Assembly (NCBI RefSeq): GCF_947492405.1
Contig: NZ_CANLMP010000002.1
Coordinates: 868,001-932,000, forward strand
From: an uncultured Aquimarina sp.
GTDB lineage: Bacteria > Bacteroidota > Bacteroidia > Flavobacteriales > Flavobacteriaceae
DNA: 64,000 nt
Direction of reading: 5' to 3'
The notes under the pieces were generated by a model. The model did not search any database and was not told where the DNA came from. It saw only the letters and a program-made list of their open reading frames with translations. A program made the position numbers and the translations under genes. Below, one piece after another: positions 36,501 through 46,500 of this stretch (its first letter is position 1; every line of letters begins with the position of its first letter).

Positions 36501-39320
36501 ACCATCCATCCATCCTCCAACTGCTATAAGTACTTTCACTCCCTGCGTATGTCCTAAAGAAACGAGTTGTTGCATTTTTGAAACATTATCTAAAGGGCGT
36601 AGACTACCATCACTATTAGGTAATAAGAAAGAATAGTTGATATGCGTTAGTTTATCGTACTGAACAGCGCTGGCAGTTCCTTGCCAACTAGGCATATACC
36701 CTACTACTTTAAAATTATTGCTACCGGTACATCCACCATCAGTAGTAACGCTAATACTTATAGTTGTTGAAGTAGTAGATTGATTATCATTATCTGTTGC
36801 TTTTGCTGTAATACTATGGCTCCCCAAAGTAGCTGTCCAATTAGTTGTGTATGGTGCAGAAGTATCTTCTGCAATCATATTCCCATCTACATAAAATGCA
36901 ACCTTAGAAACAGTACCATCAGCATCTGAAGCATTTGCGTTTATAGTAACCGCACTGCCTTCTACAAAAGATTGTCCTGATGTTGGAGAAGTAATAGCTA
37001 CTTGTGGAGCACTTTGTCCACCACTGCAAGGGCCTATTAATTTCCATACATTCTCGCGATTCGTTACCGGGTCATTGTTTTGTGTCCACCATTTAGCTTC
37101 ATATTCATTTCCTTGATAAGAAACACGATCACCACCAACATATACTTGACCATCAACATATTCAGGTGCAGTACAAGAATCTCCAGTTGTTATATTTATT
37201 GAAACTGAAGAAGATCCTTCTCCATTTTCATTATCATAAGCTTTTACGGTAATGGTATAATTCCCTTCAGATATATTAGACCAATTGTAATTATAAGGTT
37301 CACTTATGTCTTCACCAAGCAATACATTACCATTGTAAAACTCAACCCTATCTATAGTTCCATCAGTATCTATAGCATCTGCAGAAATACCAACTGTCGC
37401 ACCAGCCGTAAAAGTTGCTCCTTCATCAGGCGAGGTAATGGTTACGGTTGGTAATTCATTTCCTCCAATACCTGTAACAGAGATATTTATGGTTGCAGTA
37501 GCACTAGCCCCTTTATCATCGTATGCTTTTGCGATAATTTCATGATTTCCTGCTGTACTATTGTTCCAGGTATAATTATACGGAGCAGTTGTATCTTCTC
37601 CTAACAAAGTTGTTCCTCTATAAAATTGAACTCTGGCGACGCTCCCATCAGTATCTGGATCACTAGCATCAGCTGAAATTTGAATGTTACTTCCAGCCTC
37701 GAAAATAGCACCGTCTTCGGGAGATGTAATGTTTACTGTCGGAGGTGTATTTCCTACTCCTCCACTAGCGAATACTTCGTTCAAAGTATTTACTAAAGGT
37801 GATTTTATAGTAGACCATCTTTTTAATTTTGTACCAAAAGATTGTGCTGATCCAGAAAACTCAAGATCTCCGAAAACGGTCCAAATGATGGTTCCGGCAA
37901 GGTTATTAGCATTAATAAACTTCGCTTTTTCGGTTATTGATTCTTCATCATCATAACTTAAAAAGAAATTCCCTTTTACCATGTAGGGTACTTTTGCCTG
38001 ATCATCCCATTTTCTGGTCCAACCACTTCCTGATCCTGTTTTTTGTTTGATAAAAAAGTAATTAGGTGTACCATCATAGACTTCTTGTGGCCAGTTTGTA
38101 TAATCAGCTGCTGTACTTACTGGACCATCAGGCTGTATCGTTACATTTCTTTTTACAGTTGGAGCATTTAAATCTGCAGTTCCATCTGTAACAACTCCTC
38201 TTCCATAAAAAGGAGCGCCAAAGTTAATCTTGTACGCGGGCACTCCCATACCTTTCATTTTATCTAATAAGGTCTGCCAATTAAAATCCGGTGCTTCTGC
38301 ACCATCATATGGGTATACAGGTGCGTTATGTCCAGCTATATTAGACCACCCTCCATTAAAATCATAGGTCATCATATTAAAATAATCCATGGTATTGGCT
38401 AGTCTGGACCAATTGAATCCTTCTAATTTCTTATAATCTGCTGCCATTGCTGCAGTTATCAATTTATCGGGTCCTATAGCCTCTCTAATCTCTTCTACTA
38501 AGTTTTCGAAATTAACATAATCTGCATTTGTTCCGGTAAAATTCATTCCCGGAAAAGGCCCTGGATATTCCCAATCTAGATCAATCCCGTCAAAGCCCAT
38601 ATTGATAAGTTTTTTACAGTCTTCAATAAAACGAGCTCTCTTTGCCGGGTCTGCTGCCATTTCAGGAAAATGTTTACACATACTCCATCCTCCAAGAGAA
38701 GCCATTACTTTAACACCATTTGCTTTTGCTAATTCCAGTAAACCTTTTGCGTCGCTACCTTCTTTTGGAAGGGGTAATGGTAAAACACCACTAAGTCCCC
38801 ATTCGGGATGAGTCCAGGTATTACCTCCTACAGTAACTTGAAATCCTAAAGCTTCTGCTCTTTGTTTTACATCTTCATTAATCCATTGTATGGGTTCTAT
38901 CTCTCCAAAAAGGATATGAAAATCCCAACTACTATAGACATCACCATATAAAAGGTCGCCTGGCTGTTGTATAGCTCCTGGTTGCCAGATATCTTTGTTT
39001 CTAAGATCTCCACTATGTAAAGATCCATCCGAAGCGACACCAAAAAAGGAATAGTTAAGAATTGTATATTTTGAGTAGTCTATATTTAATTGTGTTAGTG
39101 CTCCTGCAGAAGGAACTCCAGCGCTAGCGGCTTTCCAGGCATCCCAGTTTGTTATGTATCCAATCACTTGTTTTTGATGATTGGCAGTGGTCGCACCACC
39201 TCCAGTATTCACTTGTCCCCAAGTTATACTTACGAATAAGCAACACACCAGTAATAATGGCACTTTCCAGGAGTCAAAATAAAAAGAAGACTTCTTTAAT
39301 TTAGGTTTTAATAGTTTCAT
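33519..39320 (-). CDS. Giant secreted chitinase with three GH18 domains
   Basis: A 1933-residue T9SS substrate. A signal region ends near residue 35. GH18-A (about 50-515) has DGIDLDWE with Glu251. Two Ig-like modules (about 525-712), a CBM5/12-like module (about 715-766) and an Ig-like module (about 771-860) follow. GH18-B (about 868-1146) has DGVDMDWE with Glu979. Two more Ig-like modules (about 1153-1338), a CBM5/12-like module (about 1343-1405) and an Ig-like module (about 1412-1503) follow. GH18-C (about 1514-1855) has NGLDIDLE with Glu1629, and a T9SS tail ends the protein. The known relative is the two-GH18 ChiA of Flavobacterium johnsoniae. The different active-site contexts suggest mixed exo, endo and non-processive cutting, which is inference. 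No promoter is evident. Confidence 0.93.
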   Translation of the reverse strand: MKLLKPKLKKSSFYFDSWKVPLLLVCCLFVSITWGQVNTGGGATTANHQKQVIGYITNWDAWKAASAGVPSAGALTQLNIDYSKYTILNYSFFGVASDGSLHSGDLRNKDIWQPGAIQQPGDLLYGDVYSSWDFHILFGEIEPIQWINEDVKQRAEALGFQVTVGGNTWTHPEWGLSGVLPLPLPKEGSDAKGLLELAKANGVKVMASLGGWSMCKHFPEMAADPAKRARFIEDCKKLINMGFDGIDLDWEYPGPFPGMNFTGTNADYVNFENLVEEIREAIGPDKLITAAMAADYKKLEGFNWSRLANTMDYFNMMTYDFNGGWSNIAGHNAPVYPYDGAEAPDFNWQTLLDKMKGMGVPAYKINFGAPFYGRGVVTDGTADLNAPTVKRNVTIQPDGPVSTAADYTNWPQEVYDGTPNYFFIKQKTGSGSGWTRKWDDQAKVPYMVKGNFFLSYDDEESITEKAKFINANNLAGTIIWTVFGDLEFSGSAQSFGTKLKRWSTIKSPLVNTLNEVFASGGVGNTPPTVNITSPEDGAIFEAGSNIQISADASDPDTDGSVARVQFYRGTTLLGEDTTAPYNYTWNNSTAGNHEIIAKAYDDKGASATATINISVTGIGGNELPTVTITSPDEGATFTAGATVGISADAIDTDGTIDRVEFYNGNVLLGEDISEPYNYNWSNISEGNYTITVKAYDNENGEGSSSVSINITTGDSCTAPEYVDGQVYVGGDRVSYQGNEYEAKWWTQNNDPVTNRENVWKLIGPCSGGQSAPQVAITSPTSGQSFVEGSAVTINANASDADGTVSKVAFYVDGNMIAEDTSAPYTTNWTATLGSHSITAKATDNDNQSTTSTTISISVTTDGGCTGSNNFKVVGYMPSWQGTASAVQYDKLTHINYSFLLPNSDGSLRPLDNVSKMQQLVSLGHTQGVKVLIAVGGWMDGNDSPFTTLAANPTTRTTFINNLVNFVNQYDLDGVDMDWEYPREGNEPQNFELLMQELGQAMHSRGKLLTAAVVVSGWNADGVLNGVFDDVDFLNIMAYDGPDHGSMGQAQGGLDYWLGRGLPKNKAVLGVPFYSRPQAQSYASLLALGADPNSDTFQGNNYNGILTIKAKTQMALDRAGGIMMWELSHDTTDASTSLLAAINQVVGDPCEPDNVAPQVAITAPVSGASFTQGTNIGISANASDTDGTITKVAFYVDGSMINEDTSAPYTADWTATNGSHTITARATDNDNAVTISTVVSITVTDDDNISPTINITSPADGASFNVGDSVTIEANADDTDGNVTKVTFYLDGNIISEDTSAPYSANWTATNGNHILTAKATDNDGASTTSSVINITVNTDSGGECDEAQYVEGGGYAAGSIVQNDGNTYECKPYPYSGWCNGAAWAYAPGTGTYWQDAWTLVGECDGSGTGGNEAPTVSITQPTNGQTFTEGSTITINASASDSDGNVTKVEFFRNGTFIGEDTTSPYSFTWNNASTGNYTLKVKATDNEGAAGESEVSISVGSINPPTGGDLPKRILVGYWHNFNNGSSTPKLREVSEKWDVICVAFSEPKFGSRSDMTFNPYEIYGSASEFINDVATVQARGQKVLISIGGANATVELNTSAEKNEFINSMTSIINTYGFNGLDIDLEGSSLSLAAGDTDFRSPTTPKIVNLIDATKQIRNNVGADNFVLSMAPETLYVQGGFSAYGGASGAYLPVIYGLRSEMDYIHVQHYNTGCMLGLDGLCYSSATADFHVAMVDMLLQGFPAGGNQFPALRQDQVAIGLPANTSAAGSGYTTPAEVHKALDYIIKGQSFGGRYTLRNPSGYPNFRGLMTWSINWDIVAGFGFSNPHRAYLDALDQRAPEEILEKESLKMYPNPFTSTVNISFDLNKNKPITAVVYNQIGVKIAVLKENEKLSSGNHNMQWDTDGIPSGIYFLKLWMGKEIKTMKLIKQ

Positions 39321-39560
39321 GATGATTTGTGTTTAAGTTTTTGAATAGTTTATGTTAAACTGGATCTTAAATTAGAAAGAACTATATAAGCCAAAAAACT
39401 AATTAGATAAATGACATCATTTTGTAGATATTATGAGGTGAAAATCCTATAACCGTAATTTTATGATGTTTTTTAAAAATCTAATTCAACTTTGAGTAGT
39501 AAACACCTATTTCTATTTTATGTAATTTTCACAGAAATTAGTAATTGTATATGTATAAAA

Positions 39561-39590
39561 AAATAGCATTGAAAGGTTCCAATGCTATTT
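39561..39590 (-). terminator. Terminator of the SSS symporter gene
   Basis: AAATAGCATTG and CAATGCTATTT form an 11-bp perfect stem with an 8-nt loop, 33 bp after the minus-strand stop. TTTT follows on that strand. It separates the transporter from the chitinase gene. Confidence 0.75.
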
Positions 39591-39622
39591 ATAATCATAG
39601 TTAAATATGTTTGATACTGCTG

Positions 39623-41431
39623 CTACACAATTAGATTTTTACCAATTTTTTTCCATACTCTGATTAATAAAACAGCCGCAATTATGGTTCCTGAACCTAA
39701 AATCAATGATTCTTGTAGATTACCATAAATGATGTGTCCTGTAGTAAATAATACTCCATAGACGACGAAACATCCTAATAACAATGCTAAAATACCCGAT
39801 GGTACACTCCAACCTTCTGTAGTATTTACTATATCCACATTGTCTTGCTTTGCCTCTGTAATAACCTTGTCCCAGCCAGGTCCTCCAGGTTGTATTTTTT
39901 TATAAAAACCTTGTAAAACACTTTTGCTTTCGGGCTTTGTTAATAATGTTACGCTTATCCAAACAACGGTTGTTATAAACACAATACTTGGAAGCTTTGC
40001 CCAACCTGGCATCAATGCATCTCCACCAAATAAATTATCCCCTATTGGTGAAGCGAATAGTAATGAAACAATTCCCGAAATAAGCATTGCCGAAATCTCA
40101 CTCCACGAATTGATTCGCCACCAAAACCATCTAAGAATAAAAATAAGTCCGGTACCTGCTCCAAACATGATTATAATATCAAAAAGCTGTTTTGCATTCT
40201 TAAGATATAGCGCAAACAAGGCACTTAAAACCATAAGAACAACTGTGGAGATCCTACCAACCATCACTAACTCTTTCTCTGATGCATCTTTTTTTATCTG
40301 TTGTTTGTAAAAATCATTAACGATATAAGAAGATCCCCAATTAAGGTGGGTAGAAATAGTACTCATATATGCGGCAACAAGCGAGGCAAACACTAAACCT
40401 AAAAGCCCACTTGGCAATTTTGCAAGCATGGCCGAATATGCTAAATCATGTCCTAATTTATCTTCAGATACGTTTGGAAAAGCTTCTTGAATACTAGCTA
40501 TATCAGGAAATACTATAAGTGAAGCCAGTGCTACTAATATCCAAGGCCAAGGACGTAAGGCATAATGCATAATATTAAAAAAGAACGTTGCTCCTATTGC
40601 GTGGTTTTCATTTTTGGCTGCTAACATACGTTGTGCAATGTAGCCTCCTCCTCCAGGTTCTGCTCCTGGGAACCAGGAACTCCACCATTGAACGGCTAAA
40701 GGAATGATTAATAGCGTAATGAGTGCTTCTTTATCATTAAAATCAGGTAATAAAGATAGTTTATCTACCACGTTAGGGTGTGTTATTAAACTTTCTAATC
40801 CACCAACTTCGGGTATATTCACTAAATAATACGCTGCTCCTATTGCACCAATGATAGCGATAAAAAATAATAAAAAATCTGTATACACTACACCTTTAAA
40901 ACCTCCTAAAGCACTAAACACTACAGTGATTGCTCCTGCATACACTATAGTCTCCCACGGTTCTAAACCAAGCATAATACTACCAATCTTAATGGCAGCA
41001 AGGGTTACACCTGCCATTGCAAAAACATTAAACACAAGACCTAGATATAAAGCTCTAAATGATCTTAAAAAAACGGCCGGAGCTCCTCCATAACGTAATT
41101 CATAAAATTCAATATCCGTGTTAACGTTAGATCTTCGCCATAGTTTAGCATAGATAAAAACGGTTAGAAGCCCTGTAATTAAAAATGCCCACCACATCCA
41201 GTTTGATGAAACTCCATCTTTTCGTACTATATCGGTTACGAAATTTGGCGTATCAGTAGAAAAGGTTGTCGCTACCATAGAAAAACCTAATAACCACCAA
41301 GGCATATTTCTGCCAGATAAAAAATATTCTGAAGTACTTTTTCCAGCTTTTTTTGATACTATCAAACCTATCAAAAGCGTGGTAAGCAGAATAGTTATAA
41401 TAATTGAGTAATCGAGTGTACTTAGTTTCAT
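39623..41431 (-). CDS. Sodium:solute symporter (SSS family)
   Basis: A 602-residue inner-membrane transporter with about 13-14 helices. Typical SSS segments are present: SGRNMPWWLLGFSMVATTFS in the first Na-binding helix region, ALGGFKGVVYTDFLLFFIAIIG, and SLVAAYMSTISTHLNWGSSYIVNDFY. Its place between chitinases and a LytTR sensor pair suggests N-acetylglucosamine or chitobiose uptake across the inner membrane, a role otherwise missing from this locus. Substrate assignment is from context only. Confidence 0.88.
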   Translation of the reverse strand: MKLSTLDYSIIITILLTTLLIGLIVSKKAGKSTSEYFLSGRNMPWWLLGFSMVATTFSTDTPNFVTDIVRKDGVSSNWMWWAFLITGLLTVFIYAKLWRRSNVNTDIEFYELRYGGAPAVFLRSFRALYLGLVFNVFAMAGVTLAAIKIGSIMLGLEPWETIVYAGAITVVFSALGGFKGVVYTDFLLFFIAIIGAIGAAYYLVNIPEVGGLESLITHPNVVDKLSLLPDFNDKEALITLLIIPLAVQWWSSWFPGAEPGGGGYIAQRMLAAKNENHAIGATFFFNIMHYALRPWPWILVALASLIVFPDIASIQEAFPNVSEDKLGHDLAYSAMLAKLPSGLLGLVFASLVAAYMSTISTHLNWGSSYIVNDFYKQQIKKDASEKELVMVGRISTVVLMVLSALFALYLKNAKQLFDIIIMFGAGTGLIFILRWFWWRINSWSEISAMLISGIVSLLFASPIGDNLFGGDALMPGWAKLPSIVFITTVVWISVTLLTKPESKSVLQGFYKKIQPGGPGWDKVITEAKQDNVDIVNTTEGWSVPSGILALLLGCFVVYGVLFTTGHIIYGNLQESLILGSGTIIAAVLLIRVWKKIGKNLIV

Positions 41432-41528
41432 GTGAATGTATTTGCGGTATTATTGATTATGCCAGTTTTGTTATAAGAGGCTATTTTATTTTTGTTATAA
41501 AAATTTGTGTATATGATCCGGATCTAAT

Positions 41529-42257
41529 TTATTCATTCAATAGGTTCCCTTTATTTTTTAATATCTGTTTTTTAGCATGCATTGAGTAATTACGTCCTAT
41601 CGGGATTCTCTTATTGTCTATTTCTACAAGATTTCCTTCTACTGATTTTACTTTATCTATGGCGATGGCATATGACTTATGTATTCTAATAAAATTTTCT
41701 GATGGTAACTCTTCACTTATACTAGCTAATGATTTATGAGAAATATAGGTTCCTTCTACACTACGCAGCTTTATATAATCTTTTAAACTTTCTATATAAA
41801 GAATATCCCTAAGAAAAATTTTGATTAGTTTTTTATCGACCTTCAAAAAAATGTGAGGAGCTTGTTCAAAATCAGCAAAAGGTTTTCCTTTATCCAGACT
41901 AATAAGTCTCGCCATTAATTTATTAATTGATTTCAAAAATCTACTAAAAGGTATTGGTTTTACTAAATAGTCGAGAACTTCTAATTCATAGCTTTCGATC
42001 GCATATTCTTTATATGCCGTAGTAATAATGATTTGCGGATATTCTTTAAGCGTTTTTAAAAACTCTAAACCATTCATTCTTGGCATATTAATGTCCAAAA
42101 AGACAACATCAACACCTCCATCTTCTAATATTGGCAAAGCTTCCAGTGGGTTTTTAAATACACCTATAACTTCAATATTTTTAAATTCTTTCAAGTATGA
42201 TTCAATTATACTTATCGCCAAATGTTCATCATCAATTATGATACTCTTTATGGTCAT
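41529..42257 (-). CDS. LytTR-type response regulator
   Basis: A 242-residue regulator with a CheY-like receiver domain (about 1-125; phospho-acceptor Asp55 in DVVFLDINMPRMNG, and the conserved KP in DYLVKPIPFSRF). A LytTR DNA-binding domain follows (about 135-240; with YIESLKDYIKLRS and FIRIHKSYAIAIDKVKSVEG). Its start overlaps the stop of the kinase gene by 4 bp (ATGA), so the two are translationally coupled. It is probably the transcription factor for the divergent susC-led chitin operon and perhaps the chitinase genes. Confidence 0.92.
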   Translation of the reverse strand: MTIKSIIIDDEHLAISIIESYLKEFKNIEVIGVFKNPLEALPILEDGGVDVVFLDINMPRMNGLEFLKTLKEYPQIIITTAYKEYAIESYELEVLDYLVKPIPFSRFLKSINKLMARLISLDKGKPFADFEQAPHIFLKVDKKLIKIFLRDILYIESLKDYIKLRSVEGTYISHKSLASISEELPSENFIRIHKSYAIAIDKVKSVEGNLVEIDNKRIPIGRNYSMHAKKQILKNKGNLLNE

Positions 42258-43315
42258 ATGGTTGGGATTTTAAGGGTAATCTTATATATATCGTTATCAT
42301 TTGATATTTTCAATTTATAGTTTTTATTATATAAAAGCTGTAGTCTTCTTTCTACATTTTTAATTCCGATTCCATTTTTTGATCTAGAAGAAGCTTCTTT
42401 ATCATAGCTGTTTTCAGCTATAAAAATTAATGCTTCATTATCAACTTCAAATGAAACCGATAAGCTCATCTCACCTCTATCTTTAAAACCGTGCTTAAAG
42501 GCATTTTCTACAAACGGTAAGAATAAAAGTGGGGTTACCAACACATCATCTATACATCCTACAATGTTAATTTCTGTCTTGAGTTGATTTCCATATCTGA
42601 TATTCTCCAGCTCTATATAATTATCTATATATTGTATTTCCTGTATTAAAGGAACTTTTCTTTTACTGGCATCGTATATTATGTACTGCATAAATTCTGA
42701 TAATTTAACAACTACCTCTGATGCCTTAGAAGATTTTTGCATGGTTAATGCATACAGATTATTTAACGTATTAAAGAAAAAGTGGGGCTGAATTTGTGCT
42801 TTGAGATATTCTAACTCTGTTTTATATTGTAATTCTGTAAGCTGCTGATTTTTATTTCTTTCCATAATAAAATCAACACTAATTTTAATCGAAAAAGTAA
42901 GTGCCAGAACGTATAACTCACCTAACACAACTGCAATGATATGATTAAGTCCAAAAGGTTCATTTTCTCCTTGAGCTTCAGGCCAGATATTTTCTGTGAT
43001 TAACCAATAGTTAAGACCAGATCTTACCACATAATGAATTCCTAAACTAAAAAGTAAAAAAGCGACATAGGATATGTATTTCTTCTTTAGTAAATAATTA
43101 GGTATTAAATAATATATATTAAAATAAACGATAACCAAATGTAATGGAAACTCTACCATATTGGATTTAAATGAGTACCAATAGTCATTAAAATAACTAC
43201 CCCATCTAATTACATTAAAAAGAAAGTATATCAACCAGAAATAGATATGATACCTTCTCTTAATTGTTTTCTCTACCACAGCTTTGTGGATTACATTTTC
43301 TTCAGTTTTTGACAC
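42254..43315 (-). CDS. LytS-type sensor histidine kinase
   Basis: A 353-residue membrane kinase. About four hydrophobic helices occupy residues 25-150 without a large periplasmic domain. The His-kinase domain follows with phospho-acceptor His178 in KAQIQPHFFFNTLNNLYAL, and a degenerate ATPase domain shows LLFLPFVENAFKHGF and KNGIGIKNVERRLQLLY. It pairs with the LytTR regulator downstream (4-bp overlap). The signal is unknown; the small sensor part suggests a membrane or transporter-derived cue. Confidence 0.92.
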   Translation of the reverse strand: MSKTEENVIHKAVVEKTIKRRYHIYFWLIYFLFNVIRWGSYFNDYWYSFKSNMVEFPLHLVIVYFNIYYLIPNYLLKKKYISYVAFLLFSLGIHYVVRSGLNYWLITENIWPEAQGENEPFGLNHIIAVVLGELYVLALTFSIKISVDFIMERNKNQQLTELQYKTELEYLKAQIQPHFFFNTLNNLYALTMQKSSKASEVVVKLSEFMQYIIYDASKRKVPLIQEIQYIDNYIELENIRYGNQLKTEINIVGCIDDVLVTPLLFLPFVENAFKHGFKDRGEMSLSVSFEVDNEALIFIAENSYDKEASSRSKNGIGIKNVERRLQLLYNKNYKLKISNDNDIYKITLKIPTI

Positions 43316-43527
43316 AGAATAGTGTTAATTTTATTAAAAAACTGTGAAAAAGTATCATTAAATAAGATAAAAAGCAAGAAAAAAATTATTTCGAAAAACT
43401 TCTAATAACGGTTATCTATAGTTATATGTCGTTCATTATCAAAATGCTGTTGTTTGGATAAAAAAAAAAAAAGAAAACCTTCAAACTATTACTTTAGAAC
43501 ATCACAAATAATCAATAAAAGGAAAAC

Positions 43528-46500
43528 ATGAGGCAAAAAAAATTCACTTTAATTTCATTTTTATTTTTAGTAATTGGAGTTATAGCTCAGGAGAAAAAAG
43601 TATCGGGTACGGTAACAGACGCTGAAAATAATACTCCATTACCTGGAGTTAATGTGATCATAAAAGGAACTGCTACCGGAGCTCAAACCGATTTTGATGG
43701 CACATACACAATTAAGGTCTCTACTGGAGATGTTTTGGAGTTTTCATATATTGGGTTTAAGACTAAAGAAATACTTGTCGATTCATCAGACTCTATAAAT
43801 GTCAGTTTAGAACAAGATGCAGAACAATTAGAAGATGTAGTTGTAACGGCTTTTGGTATACGACAAGAATCCAAAAAATTAGGATACTCAGTACAGCAAC
43901 TCAAATCTGAAACCATAGTACAGACTGCAGATCCTAATGTAGGATCGGCTATCCGTGGTAAGTTAGCAGGTGTAAATATTAATTCTAATTCAGGTGGGAT
44001 TGGATCCTCTGTATCTATTAATGTTAGAGGGATTAGTTCTTTAGGAACCAACAACCAACCTTTAATAGTACTAGATGGTGTTATTATAGACGATAATCAG
44101 GGAGGTCAGGGAGATTTTGCTTCCGGGCTTGATTATGGTAATACTTTATCTAATCTGAATCCTAATGATATTGAAAACATATCGTTGTTAAAAGGAGGGA
44201 ATGCTACCGCGCTCTATGGATTTAGAGGTATCAATGGAGTTTTGGTAATCACCACAAAAAAAGGGCGTTCTGACAAACCTACTGTTGAAATAAATTCTGC
44301 AGTAACGGCTAGTTCATTACTAGTATCTCCTAAATTCCAAAACGAGTTTGGTCAAGGTCAATTTGACACCTCAACGAATCAATTAGTATATGATATTACG
44401 AATGGTAGTAGTTTCGGACCAAGATTAGATGGATCACAACGAGAACGTTTCGATGGGATTGGAACAGCTGCTTATGCTGCAAACGATAATAGCTTTAAAG
44501 ATTTTTTTAGAACAGGATTTTCTTTCTTGAATTCTGTTGCTGTATCACAAGGAACAGAAAAATTTGATTATCGATTTAGTTATTCCAGGTTAGATGACGA
44601 ATCTATCGTGCCTGGAAGTAATTTAAAAAGACAAAATTTCAGTATTAAAGCGGGAGCTTCTATCACTAATTGGTTAAAAATCCTGGGGAAAGTAGATTAT
44701 ATCCATCAAGATGCCAGAAACAGACCCGAACTAACAGGAGGACAAACAAATATAACCAGAGCTCTTTCTTTAAGACCCAGAAATATTTCTAACACTTTGT
44801 TAAGCAATAATTTTTTAGAGCCAGATGACACACCTAATAATTGGGCTGGAGCTTTTATTACTAATCCATATTATACCACAAACACCTTATTAAATGAGGA
44901 CGAAACTGATCGCTACATAGGTCTATTAGAATTAAACATTGATATCGTGCCAGGATTAAAAGGCCTCATGAGACTTTCTCAGGATCATATCACAACCAGT
45001 CAGCAAATATTTAATCCATTTGGTGCTTTTGATATTGCTGGTAACGGTCGGTTTTCTGACACTAAATCAACGGCAAGAACCAACAATTATGATCTAATTT
45101 TTAGGTACAATACGGATATAGGTAACAATTTTAATTTGGGGGCTACACTTGGTTTTAGTCACTCTGATGTTTCTTTTGAATCTTTACAAGCTATCGGGGA
45201 AACTTTTTTACTACCTAACTTTTTCTCACTTAATAATTTCGAAAGTATCAGCGTAGTTCCTGGTAATGCTAAAAATTCATCAAATTCGATATTCGGATCT
45301 ATGACAATTGGTTTCAACAATTACTTGTTTGCAGAATTTACAGCCAGAAATGACTGGAGTTCTACATTACCAATAAATGACGCTTCTTTTTTCTATCCAT
45401 CTGTTGGTTTAAGTTTTGTAGTTACTGATGCTTTCCCTTCATTGCAAGATAGTCAGATATTATCAAATCTTAAACTAAGAGGTAGTTTTGCGCAAACAGG
45501 AAATGCTACAAGTGCTTTTTCCTTAGTAAATACCTACAATGTGTCTTCTAATTTATTCAATGGACAACGTTTTTTCTTTTTCGGGAATGCTGAAGAAGGA
45601 GCTGGTACAGGTCCAGAACTTAATAACCCTAACTTAGTTCCTGAAATTTCGAATGCACTGGAGTTTGGTATAGACGCACGTTTTATGGATAGTAGAATCG
45701 GATTATCTGCAACGTATTATACCATAAGAACTGAAGATCAAATATTAAGACTCACCCTTCCTCCTGCAAGTGGTGCTGCCAATCAGATCATTAATGCAGG
45801 TTTGGTTACCAATAAAGGACTTGAACTCTCTCTAAATGCTGATATTATAAAGACAGATGATTTTAGCTGGTCCACAACGTTAAACTTTACTACGAATAAA
45901 AATGAGGTAGAAGAATTAGCCCAAGGAGTAGAAAGGAATATATTGATACGACAATTTAATGACGTTGTACAAGTAGCAGCAGAAGTTGGATCCAGTGCTC
46001 AAGGATTATTTGGTACTACTTTTACCAGAGATGATAATGGCAACATAGTGTATGACACGAATGGGTTACCGGTAGTAAATACCGAAATATCCCAGATTGG
46101 TGATGTTGCTCCGGATGCCTTTTTAAACTGGGGAAACACTTTTTCTTATAAACAATTCTCCTTAAGCTTTTTATTTGATGCAAGGTTTGGTGGTGATGTA
46201 TTTTCATTATCAGAAATACAAAGACATACACAAGGTACTGCTGTAGAAACACTACAAGGTAGAGAGTTCTTTTCCGGAGGACAAGGTATTACTGTTCCTC
46301 AGAATGCAACTGTAAATGGCACATTAGATCCCGATGTACAACAAAGAGGTGTAAATCCTCAGACATACTGGGGTAGAGTTGGTCAAATAGCAGAAAACTG
46401 GGTATATGATGGGAGCTTTATCAAGTTTAGAGAGTTAACATTTGGATATAACTTTCCTGAAAAAACTATTAAAGGACTTCATCTCTCTAATTTATCTATA

